A DNA stretch of 64,000 nt, taken from assembly GCA_008694505.1 (NCBI GenBank), contig VZDJ01000219.1, positions 3,460,591 through 3,524,590 of the forward strand, in the 5' to 3' direction. This DNA is from Cyanoderma ruficeps (Eukaryota > Chordata > Aves > Passeriformes > Timaliidae). A program made the translations under genes and the position numbers. Shown here in pieces: positions 34,951 through 47,410 of the stretch (position 1 is the stretch's first letter; each line of letters begins with the position of its first letter). A model generated the notes under the pieces. It was given only the letters and a program-made list of their open reading frames with translations. It made no database searches and had not been told where the DNA came from.

Positions 34951-37900
34951 TAATATTGCCGGATTAGCACTTTATTTTCATCTGAGAAATCTATCAAAAA
35001 GCATCTTCCCCAACTCCACCTTTTGCAGCAGGCCAGGAAAATGCCACCGATGTATGTGAAGCTCAGGAAACACATCTGAGAGAGAGGCACAGCTACAGAA
35101 AGTGTTTTAGGATTGTCATTGTTGGTTCTTCCCTGACAGATTACCACAAGACTGACACTGTTTGCTTTCTGAGGCCAAAAGAGCTCCTGACAATTAAATA
35201 CGCGCAATCCTCTGTCCTCATCTGAACAGGATCTTAGAGCAGCACCATGACACCAAGAACAAGATTATGCAAATCATCTGCTCCTCTCCCTTTCTGGGGA
35301 AAAGGGTTCCTTCCTATCACTTGTCTGTCTCATTCTTCCCTTTTCTTTTTTCCCTTCCCCACTAATGCAGTTACAAGAAGAAAGTTGTAACCATGATAAT
35401 GCTGCACCTCAGGAAAATGGGAAATGGCACAGGATTACTTTTATTATACCTTGAAGTGTTCAAGGCTTGGGCACTGCAATGCTGATAAATAGCACTTCTA
35501 GCAATTCTACTAGAGCTCATATGACATATTCTACTTAGCTCATTATGACATAATTGCACTCTTCCAGGTGCACTACTTAGCCTGCAACCATTCCAGAGAA
35601 TTGATAAAAATTAAAATAGAGAAATAATTTAAAAGTTCACCAGCTCATATAAAGCTTCTTACTTTTAAAAAAAATAGCACTAAACTCTACTTTCATTTGG
35701 GTATTCCTCAGGAAAAGAATCACCAACTGGCTGAGATGCCATTTACCTGCATAAATGTACAGAAAGAAAAAAACTAAAATTACTACCAAATAGTTTCTGA
35801 TAAAATACATTTTACAGAGGGATCCAACCTACCGTTAATTCCTGAGGATTTATTAAGAAGCTCCAACAATTATCTGAAATTCCACACTCTTGATCATATT
35901 TGTCAAAATACACAGCCCATAATCAGAACCTTGAAATCAAAATCCAATGAATTTTGAGGTTTTCCTTTTTATACATCGTCACATTTTTCCTTATAAGGAG
36001 AATTTCTTTAAAGGGTTTAAAACATGAATATTGCATTTAATTCCATAATGTCTAATAACTGACTTACTTAAATGTTTCTTAACAGTGAAGAGCAAGGAAG
36101 CTTCTTAAGAAGAAAGAACAAAAGAAACAATCGGCAAATAAAAGTGATCAGCCACATGACTGTCTGGAAATGTATTAATTTATCTTTTCTATTTTTGAAA
36201 CCAGCTGACAATCACCTGCTGTTAGGCCAGCTAGGAACTGTGAGATTTTAAAAAGCATAATTCATTAATTCTTCTTAGTATTTACACTCACAGAACTCTT
36301 CCAGTTTTCCTCTGTGCCCCACAATTCAATAGTGCTCCCATTTCTGAGGCACAGTCTGAACAGTCAGGTTCAGTTTTTGTCTGTGGATTTTAGTTGAAAC
36401 TAATTGAGTTTGATAAGGGTCAGAAGGGCTGACCACTCCCAGCTGCGAGTAGGACCAGCCCCATATTTATCTGGGTTTGGTTTTGGGTTGTACTTTTACC
36501 TCTTGAGGTTCTTTCCTCCTTTGGCTCAGGCCAGCAGATTGCACCATCACCCAGAGACAAGGTTTTCTCTTCCAACTCCTGAGCCAGGCTCACAATAGGC
36601 TCCCAGACTACTTTAAATACCAGCAAACTCATTTTTTTCCTGGCTTCAGGAAGGTCTTTTCCTATGGCGTAAAAGAGAGATCTATTTCTACTAAATCTAC
36701 AACTGTTTTTCCCTTCTGGCTGCACACTCCAGGACTGGCCATTGCCAGTGCTCCATTGCAGGGTGGGATCTCTCTCCATAGGCTCTTGCTGAGCTTTCCC
36801 AGGTCACACAGCACTTGTCTCCCTTGTCTCATAATTGCTTCCTTGCCATCCATTTCTTTTATCCTGCACACATGAAGCAAGGTGTCATTTAAATACATCG
36901 CATTGGCCATCAACATGATTTCTTGTTATTTATCCAGCAGGATGAAATTGTCATACCCCACGCTGGTATCTAAATATTTCCTTCAGATAATGACTGAATA
37001 GTCCTTCAAATTTTGCCCATTATGCTTCCGACCCCCATCTGCCACCTGCAGTCATCATCTTTGTCCATCTGCACTCATCATGGCTGTTCATCTCTGTCAA
37101 ATTTACAAGCAAACAGTCTTGGAAGGAACAATACACCCAGCACAATTGTAAAGATGAGAACCCAAATGGGGGGAGAGGTTGGGGGTGGCTCTAACAAAAG
37201 CCAGGTGTAGAAGTTATTAATTAACTGCAGAGATACGGCACAAATTACTCAAAGTACAATTTAAGTAATTGGCACAACTCATTTTCTTGATGCAGCTGAG
37301 AATTACATGCTCCTGCCTTTTCACTAAAGCACTACAGAACATAAAAGTATTTAGGAAAGCATGTTCATTAAATTCTACCACATCGTGAGAAGCAAGTCTT
37401 AACCAAAGTATTTAGAATAAAATATTCATATTTCAGATGATACAGGCAGTAAATTTTGACAGCATCCAATCTCAGGGACTGCAGTATCTATACTCAAGGC
37501 CCCAGAGTAGTTGTGTTAATTGTTTCTTTTTTAAAGCAGTGCTTAAAAAGAAAAGCTTTCATTTGATCAGATGAAACTTAATGAAGGTGATTTAGCCTAT
37601 AAAATTAATCATCACTTTGGTGTCACTTTCACAGGATTTGGAGACTTTCCATTTTGAGGCAGGAATGCAAACTTCACAGAAAAGGGCACAGCCGTGTTTC
37701 TCCACTATCGGTTCTCCAGATAAAGAAGAAGATGCAGTGTCTGATTCACAGGCACACTGCTTTTCCCAACTGCTTTATGATAAATATAATCTTCCTCTTC
37801 TTGGACTTATTTGTAGATAAGCCTCTATTCCACACACCTATCTGTGTGCTCTCCAGGCTCCCCAGTGTGTATTTCTGTGCTTTCTAGGGCATCTTAAAGG

Positions 37901-39623
37901 AAGGAAGGTCTATTAAACCCTCATCTGCTTGGCCAGGCTTTCCCCTGCACTCTCAGAGCCTGATCCAACACCCACATTAAATCAACACGAGTGTTTCCAG
38001 TAAATGCAATATGCATTCAGTCACATCCCTGATTACTCAGCTCTGTCCCCCATTATTCAGCCTGCAGAGGATACAAGTGTTATGAAGGCCTCACACACAA
38101 CTGCAATAAGGACAAATTATTTTTCCCATTTTAAATTATCTTCCTGAAGTAAATGCAGCATGGGGCTCTAGGAGCCAAAAAGACTGTCCAGAGATTTCCA
38201 TGCTATTTCACTTTTTTTCTACCAACCAAAATCACCAGAGAGATCATGAGTGCAGAAACTATGATTACAGTAGCTACGTTAAAACTGTTTTCTGCATCAT
38301 GTCCAAAAGTAATTTCTTTTCATTGCATTCATACTGGTATTAATAAAAAGAAGATAAGGTCTGGTGCCAAGGTAGATTATCTTGTTTCTGTAGAAGAGAG
38401 ATTTGACTTTGTGAATCCAGATCTTTGGTATCAGACACATATGTGTTCACAATATTCTCCTCCTCCAGGCCAGCATGAGGGGTCAGGAAACCCAGTATTG
38501 TGATTAATTAACTAGCAAGGAACAATAACTCTTACGGATTTGAGTGTGGTCACTGCATTCAGAACATACAAGGCAATTCCTGCAAAGTGTTAGAACCCCC
38601 AATACCACATTTAGATAGGAAACTCAGTTCCATGTTTGAGTTTTCTCATGTTTCCTCTTCTTCTTGTGACATGTTTTCCACTGCTTTACTACCCAGCAAA
38701 ATTAGCCTGAACAGAAACACAGAGGCACTTTCATCTACCAGCTCCAGTTCAAAGTTGTCAGATCTCAACTTTGAATTCTCTGCTTTTGCTCATTCACATT
38801 CTATCAATTGCCAGCAACTAAAAGTGGGGCTTTGTGTATCATGTGGCTTTTACTTGTGAAATATATAACATTTTGATAAATACTATAATTTTAAGTGTTT
38901 TAAAGCCCGCTTTATACTGTTAATGAGGTAATACAATAAAGAAATGGCAATTACAATTAATTTCTTTAAAGCTACTTTGCTTAGAAAATAAAATGCCTGC
39001 ACAAATTTGCCAGTTAAAAATCAAAATTATCATATACTACATGTAAGCCTTTAGTACAAATAGAATTTCTGACAGATTTATGTTCAAGATAAAAAATGTT
39101 ACCTGTCAAAAACAGCCATAAAAAATTAAATACCTGCTTAATGTGTGGCTTCAAGTATTGTGAATGTAGCATTCATTATCATAAACACAGTAGTATGATC
39201 TAATTATGTATTCTGTACTAAGTTTGTCAGATAACACAACTTGAAAATGGCACAACTAAATCAAATATGTTCTACTTACCTATTGAGTGTTAGTGAAATT
39301 GCACATTAAAAGGCTTCTTTGCAGTCAGTTTAAAACGCTGCAACTTTGTGACGGGTTTTATTTTATTTTAGGGTTTTATCATCAGTTTGCCAACTAATTT
39401 TAGTGCTTTTTTCTAACATGAGAGTATCTTCCTATCCAAACACAAATAGATGAATTATTGTATGAATTATCATCTTATTAATTTTATCTTCATCTCACAC
39501 ACTGAATCAAGTGTGCCCATCTTTTTCCACTGCGCTGTGCACAGTTTTGGCAAAGGCAAGGTAAGAAACCATTTAACTGAAATAAAGCAAGGACAACCAT
39601 GTGAAGGCCAGTTTGCTCGGGTT
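34951..39623. other. unique non-coding stretch
   Basis: No gene or repeat family was recognised. Two partly overlapping minus-strand frames (36662-36916 and 36420-36779) are in different frames and could be a decayed coding fragment or chance. The rest is AT-rich unique DNA. Confidence 0.45.
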
Positions 39624-40071
39624 TGTCCCGGTTTGTGCTGGGATAGAGTAAATTTCCTTCCTAATAGCTGGCACAGTGTTGTGTCACCCCACCAATGAGC
39701 AGGCTGGGGGTACACAAGGACCTGGGAGGGGTCACAGCCTGCACAGCTGACCCCAACTGACCCCAGGGATATATTCCACACCACCTGGTATCCTGGTCAG
39801 GAAATAAACTAGGGAGAAAGGGGCCAGGTGGACACTGCTTCGAAATGGGCTGGGCATCACTCAGCAAAGCATTGTGCATTGCTTGCTTTCCATATTCTGT
39901 TAATTTTTATTATGAATAATTATGATTATACCTTCCCCTTCTGTTCCATTAAACTGTCTTTATCTCAAGCTACACATTTTTTACCCAATTCTCTCCCCTA
40001 TCCCATTGGTGTGGGTGGGGAGCAAGCAAACAACTCAATGGTGTTGAGCTTCCTGCCAGTTAAAACCACCA
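39624..40071 (+). mobile_element. solo ERV LTR, plus strand
   Basis: It begins TGTCCCGGTTTGTGCTGGGA, passes AGCTGACCCCAACTGACC and GGATATATTCCACACCACC, carries ATTAAA (39948-39953) as the likely poly(A) signal, and ends with a conserved tail (CCTGCCAGTTAAAACCACCA). It is the same LTR type as 12534-13273, with many differences and a shorter U3, and it lacks that copy's 200-bp insert. A four-base GGTT occurs immediately outside both ends (39620-39623, and about 40074-40077), which is weak evidence for a target duplication. There is no coding interior. Confidence 0.75.
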
Positions 40072-40182
40072 TAGGTTCCAACACCAGCACGATTGACTTC
40101 AGGGGCAAAAAGAACGTGGTTTGAACCACACCTCTTAGACCACATGAAAAATAGCCCGTCCTCCTAAAATAAAATCACAGGT

Positions 40183-40393
40183 AAGCTGATTGGATGGTGA
40201 GATGCATGGACAGCATGTGAGCTGGAAGCTGATTGAGTGGTGAGGCGCTGGACAGCATGTGAGCAGGAAGCTGATTGGGTGGTGAGATGTGTGGACAGCA
40301 TGTGAGCAGGAAGCTGATTGGGTGATGAGACACAGACAGCATGTGAGCAGGAAGCTGATTGGGTGGTGAGGCGCTGGACAGCATGTGAGCCGG
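40183..40393. repeat. minisatellite, 41-43-bp unit, five copies, each with a CCAAT core
   Basis: Units start at 40183, 40226, 40268, 40311 and 40352, and a partial sixth starts at 40394. Each begins AAGCTGATTGG or a close variant and ends GACAGCATGTGAGC(A/T/C)GG. ATTGG is CCAAT on the opposite strand, so the array stacks up to six CCAAT-type cores (unit 2 reads ATTGA, which breaks it). The minus-strand 97-codon frame across it (40164-40457) repeats the same peptide and is an artefact of the array. Confidence 0.92.
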
Positions 40394-40507
40394 AAGCTGA
40401 TTGGGTGTTGTAGACCAGGTTGTTGTGTGTACAGCAGCGCTGCTGCTGATCAGCCAATGGGTGCTCTTCTTTTGTTAAGTTGTGGTTATGTCCAGTGGAA
40501 ACTAAAT

Positions 40508-40537
40508 GTATATAAGAAAGGTGTTTTCTACAATAAA
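40508..40537 (+). promoter_or_regulatory. LTR TATA box and poly(A) signal
   Basis: GTATATAAG (40508-40516) lies 15 bp before AATAAA (40532-40537). This fits transcription initiation near 40540 and a very short R region. Confidence 0.45.
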
Positions 40538-40590
40538 GAGATTAGCTTTGCATGCACAAGGGGTCCATGACTTTGTTCCCCATTGCTACA

Positions 40591-43500
40591 TCACCCTTCA
40601 GCTGCAGTCATTTTCTCTGCAATGATCTGCCTCTCTCTGGTACAATTTGCCCTCACAGCCTTGTGACACAATCCTTGTTCACCAGGTGCATTTTTATCTG
40701 TTCTTCAGAAATGAAGAGCTACATCTGCTGTCTGGGGTGGTCTGAATTTTTTACTCCTTCCATTGCTCCCTCTCTGCAAAGTCAGGTTTTGATCATTCCT
40801 TTGTTCTCTGGCTCCCAGCTTCTTTCATGTCAATCTGAACATATTCTCACAGTGCTTCTTTATACATGTTATGATGTCTGACTGGAGCATCTCAATAGGA
40901 TTGGAAAAACTGTGTTAACACAAGGAAATACCCTAATTATGATCATCATCATTTCCATTCCTGCTACTTGCAAAACTGATCCTGGGGTGACAGTCCCATT
41001 CTATTTGACACATATACACAAAACATTCAGCCAAAAGACCATCTCTGTAAAAGAAGCTGTAAAAATGGGTTCTGAAAAAAAATCACTGTAGGTTCTTTTT
41101 GATTTAAAGGAAGATGTCTCATTTATTGAGCCATCTGTATTCAGGTTTTTTCCTGAATTTTTTAAACCTCTAAAAACAGATTTATACCCATTTCATGAAA
41201 AACAGGGCAAAGAGTGATCCCCTTACACACATAAAAAGCCATAACATAGGGGTCTAAAATACATAGAAGAAAATGGAGGAAACAGAGCATACAAACACAT
41301 TTAAAAGTTATTGACATAAAAGCTAATATTTGCTTCCAAATCCCAAATCTATTATGACCATAGCAAAACAAACCTAGGTGTAGATATCTGTGAGATGCAG
41401 GCCACAAGCACCTGTGAACACCTGCTGCCCACAGAGCACAGTAATACAATTCTTCCAGTCAAAGGAAGTGCTGGACTTGAACATCTAAAGCAAGCAAGCC
41501 CCCAAATTTCATCTTAGTAATACAAAGCAATGGACTAAATTATTTTTACCTCAACGTTCACCCTGCCATGATATTGTTCAAAAAGAGGGAAGAATTAAAA
41601 AACAAAACAAAAAAACTTCAAAAGTAGTGAAAAATCAGAAACTCTCTTCATAATGTTGCAGCTAAATGAGGAATTAAAATCATTCCATTATTATGCCACA
41701 CAGTTGGGGCCTACTGGGGAAATATCGGCACACTACAAATTAGAGTTGTAATAATACAATTCTTGATTTCTAATACTTAAAATTTTCCCCATGGTGATTA
41801 TGGTAAGAATAATAATAATAGTGTGCAATAACTGTAATTAATCTAATTAGTTCATTAAAATGATGATGGCTATTAACACTATGGGTCATAAATGAAGACA
41901 AGACCTTCTCTGAACATTAATAGAAATGAAATATGCATTCCTCTGCACAATGGACAAGGCACCAGCTGCTTCTTTGGTGAAAAAAAATTGCTGGATGATT
42001 ATCTAAAGATGCAAATGGAGTTTCTTTCAGTACCCACTGTGAAGGTTGAATATCAATGACACAAAAACAATTTTTCTTCAGATGGAAAGGAAACGATCAC
42101 ATCACTCTGCAGAGGAGGGAGAGATTTTCATTTCCCGGTTCAAGGCCTATGACCTGGCAGCACTTCCCCTGCCCTACTGTTCCTCCTTTGTCCCCTTCCT
42201 CATAAGACACTTCCATATGAAATGCTTTATTGATTCCTAAACTTTTACTAGTACATTTATTTGTTCTCTATATTTCTGCTGTTTCATTAATAAGCTTTTG
42301 GGTATTCATTTTTGTGCATTAAGTCTACCTATGTGAAACATCATATATGATAATAAATACATATCTTGATATGTGGAGGTGAAAGAGTTGTGCAAAGTTG
42401 CAGAAACATATGATAAATCAATTATTTATGTGTTTTTTATTACCTCAGAGGCCAGCTAATTCTGTGTTCCTTGGGGCTTTAACATTCCAATCCAGTGAAC
42501 AGATTACAACATCCATCATTTGCTTGAAATCCACATGCCAAATAAATATTTCTTCCATCTGCCTCTAATATGAAATGTCACCTCTTTTCTACAAGCACTG
42601 GTATGATTCAGTCTTGAAAGAGCTCCAGGTTTCCCTGTTATAAAAGCTTTAGAGTCTAACCCAGGCGAAGGAAAATGGTGCCATCAAGACAGGACATTCC
42701 AGTGCCCTGTTCACATCTACTCCAAGACTTTTGAAGAACCCAAATCACCCTTGGAAACAGGGAATTCACATGCAGAATATTTTGTTAGAAATACACAGTA
42801 CTGCAATCCATCCTTTCCTGCTTCTCCCAGGAAAATGTACTAGTGGAAAACGCCACTACGTGACACTCCCTGTGGAGGTCAGCCTTGTGTACCCTAAATA
42901 TTGCCTCCCTCTTCACACCCCAGAGCCAACTGGAAAATGACATTGTAAAGGGGACAGTAAGACAGAGAGAAGAGCAAAGTGGAAACTGTTGAGAGATTTG
43001 GCAAATGACAGAATTTGTTGAGATCACCGACAGAAGGAAGGTCACCAAGAATAAAGTCCTCTATGGCTTCTGAGTTAGTAGACGGTGGTTGACCTCAAGT
43101 CAAGTGAGCATTTAGCCTGTTTTCACAAGTTTTTAACACTGTCACAGAGGGTTTGATTCTTTCATAAGCAAATATTCTATTCAGGAAATATGTTTACTAT
43201 ATCCTGAGTTATATCTTTCACACACTTTTACTAGTAAGCTTCAAAAATGAGGGTTCTATTCATGGACAGACAAAAGCCATTTGCCCACCTCCCTCCAAAG
43301 CAGCCCTTCTGTAACAGGCTCCCAAATATGTGCTTTGGGATGAAAAAAATTTAAATTCACTTATTTTGTAATTTCCTACCCTAACATTGTTATCAGTTGA
43401 TACAGACATGAGTGAACCAGAAATATGACAAAACTCTAGCATGCCCCTATCTAAAAAATAACATGATAAAAAGAAATCATCTAAAAACTTGTAAGGAATT

Positions 43501-46500
43501 ACAACAAAATTGCACTTCAGCTGGCAAATGGCATCTGATTTTGCTTTCAAATATAAACCCAGAGAAGTCACAAAACAGGTAACTCTCAAAGTATGATAAT
43601 TAGTAAGAATTCATGGAAGCTGTCTAGGCATGGATTTATTTTTGTTTAATGTGCAACTTCAGTGGCAGTCTTAAGTTAGAAAAAAAAGGTTATTTTCTGT
43701 GCATTTTTAAAGGAAATAATGAATAATTCAATTTTAAGGAAGGAAGCATAAGAACAATTGACTCAATCTTTCCTTTTCACTGTATTATTCATGCTGGCCT
43801 TTATTTTCATAAGGGGGAAATCTCTCTTTAAAGAAATAATATTTCTAGAACAATTATTTTTAATTACAGAATCTCAAAATATTTTTCTAGGACTGAGTCT
43901 CATTTTGTGAAAAAAAATTCGGAAAAGATAAAAAACCCCTAACATTTGAATAATATTCAATAGCANACCCCTAACATTTGAATAACATTCAATAGCAAGT
44001 TTGGCCAAAGAGTTACAGACTATTAGCATTTTTCTTTTCGTATGAGCTCTTTTATTTACAGGAAGAAAAATGCTGGTCTGTGGAAAACAGGGGGAGAAGT
44101 CCCAACCTCTGAAAAAACACAGAATTTTTAACTATTCTGCTTTATGCCATCGTTTTCCTTAGCCTTACACTTCTCAGAGCCTGGGTGCTAGTAGAAAGGT
44201 AAACTGAGACGGAGACAAATGATTTCTTCTACAATTGATGATTGCTTTTCACTCTGCTTTGTGTTGTTCTTAATAAGTCAACTACAGTTCATGCTCCATA
44301 TATAGTCTATTATAGTTCTTCCTTGTAAAGAAACACAATAGCTAGGAAGGATAAAACAATCTGCCCCTCCCTCCAAATTATAAGCAAATCGTTATAGGTC
44401 TAAAGATCTTGTTTCCAAAATAATGACTTTGGTATTCATTCTTTTATTTTCCTTCCTTTTTTTTTAAAATTTTCTTTTTTGGTGTTGTGGTTCATGTTTT
44501 CAATTTCTCCGTAACAATAAGAAGCAAAATTAAATATACCACTTTAAAAAATGAAACCTGGCTCTTGCAAAATACTACCAGCCTGGCAGCTGGAGCTTTA
44601 CAATATTAAATATTGCAAGGAAATAAAAACTCAGGAAAATAATTGTTAGAAAACATTAAAGATAAACTGCCTTAGAGGAGAAAAATTTTGTCAACAAAGT
44701 CTAGCAGTTAAAGAGGACCAACCAGCCTCTTCCTTTTGTCTCACATTCTGCACTTGTGACTTAATGGTTATTCCTGGGATTTGCATGCTGGTCAGCACTA
44801 CTTGAAAGCATACAAGAAAAATTACAGAACCTTGTTCAAGATCCTATTTTTAACTCTGGTATTTTCTGTCTGCATATTCAAAAAAAATTACCAATATCCA
44901 CACTAGACATTGATGAGGTCTAAAAAATCTTACCAAAAATACCTGTGTTCACTTGGAGAACTTTTTCCTCCCTGACACTGGATACAGAGGTATCTCATAC
45001 TAGAAGAAATAAGCTCACTGAAAGTTCAAGCATGAATAGACTTGCCTTGTGTCTTTGTTGGTGCAGTGCTCTTGCTGATCTTATGAAGACAATGGTATGT
45101 CAGAGAAACAAATAGCAAGAGCTGCTTGTAACACCTTCAACACAGTGATTTCCTCCTTAAGGCACACATATCTTAGAAACACTGCTGGCAGGTTTCCCTT
45201 TGTTCATCGTGTTCCTGCTGAGTCCAGATGTTTGCCTTTGCTCCACTCCAGTCAGAAAAATCACCACAGGTTTCCTGATTAGCTGGTGGGCAGAACTGTG
45301 TGAGCACAGCTGGTCCAGCCCGGTGACAGAGAGTGTCTCTGGCTCCAGAGGGGAAGGAGAAATAACTGCAGCTCCATTTCAATGACTGCCAGTCACAAAT
45401 CTGCTGCACCTTTGAGTGTGGAGCCGAAACACTTTTGAGCCTGTCTGGATCATCTGCATTGCTTCAGATCGTTCAGTGCAGGCCTGTGCCATCACAGCTA
45501 CATTACACTTCTGCTGGGCAGCGGGGCCATCCTATTTCTATTCCATAAAAAATATTGCCTTCAGTCAGGACTTTGACATGAACAAGAAACTGGAACCCTT
45601 TTTTGAGAACTTCCAATGAATCAGGGTTTTTAAAATTCTCAGCACTTTGTAATAATCTTGGAAGGATACTCAGGGTAGGTACTTCTGAGCATGAGGCAGC
45701 ACAAGTCAGTGGTCAGATTTGAACACCTTATGCCTCATTTGGGAAAGGAATGTGGTGAGGAGCTGTCATATCCCACTGCTGGAGCTGCAGGGATCCTCGA
45801 CACACAATTTCAAGGCTAAATCAAGGCACCACCTGGGGCTCATGCACCAGCCCAAATATTCCACTGCACTCCCTGACACCTCAGCCCATGCAGCCTGTTC
45901 AAGGAAAGTCTTAATTAGATTAATTTCAGGGGGAAGCATGTCATTCTTTCAGGTCTATCATTTCCTAGATTTTACTCTCTGTGCTATAGGTACAATTCTT
46001 CTTTGTTGATTCCCGTGGGGCTGAGCATGTGCTCACAGAGAAGGAGAATACATCAGCTAAGTCTGATTCTTTTGCCTGGTGACACTCATGATTAGATGAA
46101 GTTCTGATGTTTCGCTGTCAGAATTCATTCTATTAAAGAACACTGAGTAGAAATTCCAAAGTTATGTCACTAATGATAATTTAAAAAAATGAAACATTTT
46201 TGCATATGAAAACAGTAAAAAAAAGCCTGCATTTTTTCTGGCTTAAAACCAAAACATAAGTTATCCCTCCTGCACTAGAAACAAATAAAACAATTAAAAG
46301 GAAAAAGAACTTTGCTTCTGGGAAAATTTATTACTTTTTCTTAATCAAATTCATGAATTTTAATCAGTAAGTGCCTTAATGTGTGAAGGGAAAATGGCAA
46401 TTTTCAGAGCTCTTCTCCCTGGAAGGATATTACATTGTATCTTTTCCATTCTGAATGTCCCAGACATATTTTACAAGTGCCTAGAGTTAGGATTGAATTC

Positions 46501-47155
46501 TGTATTTAAATTGCAACCCATCTCCAGTTTCAGGTCATTGAGATACAAAAGGTCGTGCTATTTGCCTTTCATTTTTCTCCTCTCAGAATACTAAAACTTG
46601 AGACTATAAAGAATGCTGTATGAAATATAATTTCTTGCCAATTTCATGAAGAATATACAGTGATTAAGTAAGTAGTTTGACCTGAGTTGTTTAATCCTAT
46701 TCGCCTAGGATCACCTTCAAAAATTTGGCTTCTAGATGCAAGTATGAATATTTTAAAGTATACAGGAAAAGGTTCACGATGAAAAAGATGAGAATCTGCT
46801 TCATCTTTGGGTCAAAAACATTGTCTCTGAATAAAAACAATGAAAAAAATATATAAGTGACTTTTCTTTTACCTTCAGCAGAGAATATATTATTTTCAAT
46901 GTGGGACCTGAGAACATAAAATATAATATAAGAGAATCTAGGCTAAATGCATTCCCTTCTCCCACCCCCAAAAACTTGCAAACAGGTTTCTGAATAAAGC
47001 TTTCAATCCTAATTCCACACAAGTCCTTTTTACTGTCCCAGTGAAGAAAGTAGACAAAGTCAGTAGATCTTACAGCTACTTTAAAGCTGTTTAACACCTC
47101 CAGATAGATGAGGTCACAGTGCAAATGACATTCAGAGGCAGCATTTCTACTGAAA
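40591..47155. other. unique non-coding stretch
   Basis: The stretch is AT-rich with no recognised gene or younger repeat. The only structure noted is the duplicated 31-bp segment around the N at 43966. Short T- and A-rich runs are frequent (for example about 44455-44480). Confidence 0.5.
43935..43997. repeat. 31-bp duplication across a single N (probable assembly artefact)
   Basis: The segment beginning ACCCCTAACATTTGAATAA is present at 43935-43965 and again at 43967-43997 with one difference, the two separated only by an N. This is what remains when two overlapping contig ends are placed side by side instead of merged. Confidence 0.85.
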
Positions 47156-47410
47156 TTATTAGATTCACCAATTTATAGGAACTGAAATGGGCCATTATCA
47201 TCATCCAATCTGACCTCCTGCATATTGACAACCATAGTCTTTTACCAACTTCTTCCTGAAGTGAGCCTGTAATATCTATTCCAGCTACCCTCTATCTTTT
47301 GAAATATGCCCATTTTGATTTGGGCACATTAAGTAATGGATATTATGTCTCATTTCTCAGTAAATTTTCAATTGGAAAAAATCATTCTCACTATTAAAAT
47401 GTAATGGCTA
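47156..47410 (-). mobile_element. ancient, heavily decayed CR1 LINE relic
   Basis: The plus strand carries CATCCAATCTGACCTCCTGC, typical of old reptile and bird CR1 subfamilies read in reverse. Further traces follow in the expected order, including a stretch like TATCTTTTGAAA and, near 47380-47395, ATTCTCACTATTAAAA, corresponding to the conserved CCCTCACTGTTAAAA. The copy is far more diverged than the CR1 at 17623 and has many gaps, so its ends are approximate. Confidence 0.55.

Larger units (their letters stand above)
40120..40590 (+). mobile_element. second solo LTR with a minisatellite in U3
   Basis: The region has an LTR promoter layout. A repeat array (40183-40393) is followed by a CCAAT box (40454-40458), a TATA box (GTATATAAG at 40508-40516), AATAAA (40532-40537), and an end at TTGCTACA (40590). 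The left terminus is uncertain because it runs into the end of the preceding LTR. The two LTRs therefore lie almost head to tail but belong to different families. No gag, pol or env remains. Confidence 0.6.

Noticed and set aside
40183..40393. Regular repeats that might suggest a CRISPR array
   Set aside because: The units are directly tandem with no unique spacers, and the genome is vertebrate.
40164..40457. 97-codon minus-strand frame with a repeated peptide
   Set aside because: The repetition mirrors the minisatellite. Unit lengths vary (41-43 bp) and it sits in an LTR promoter.
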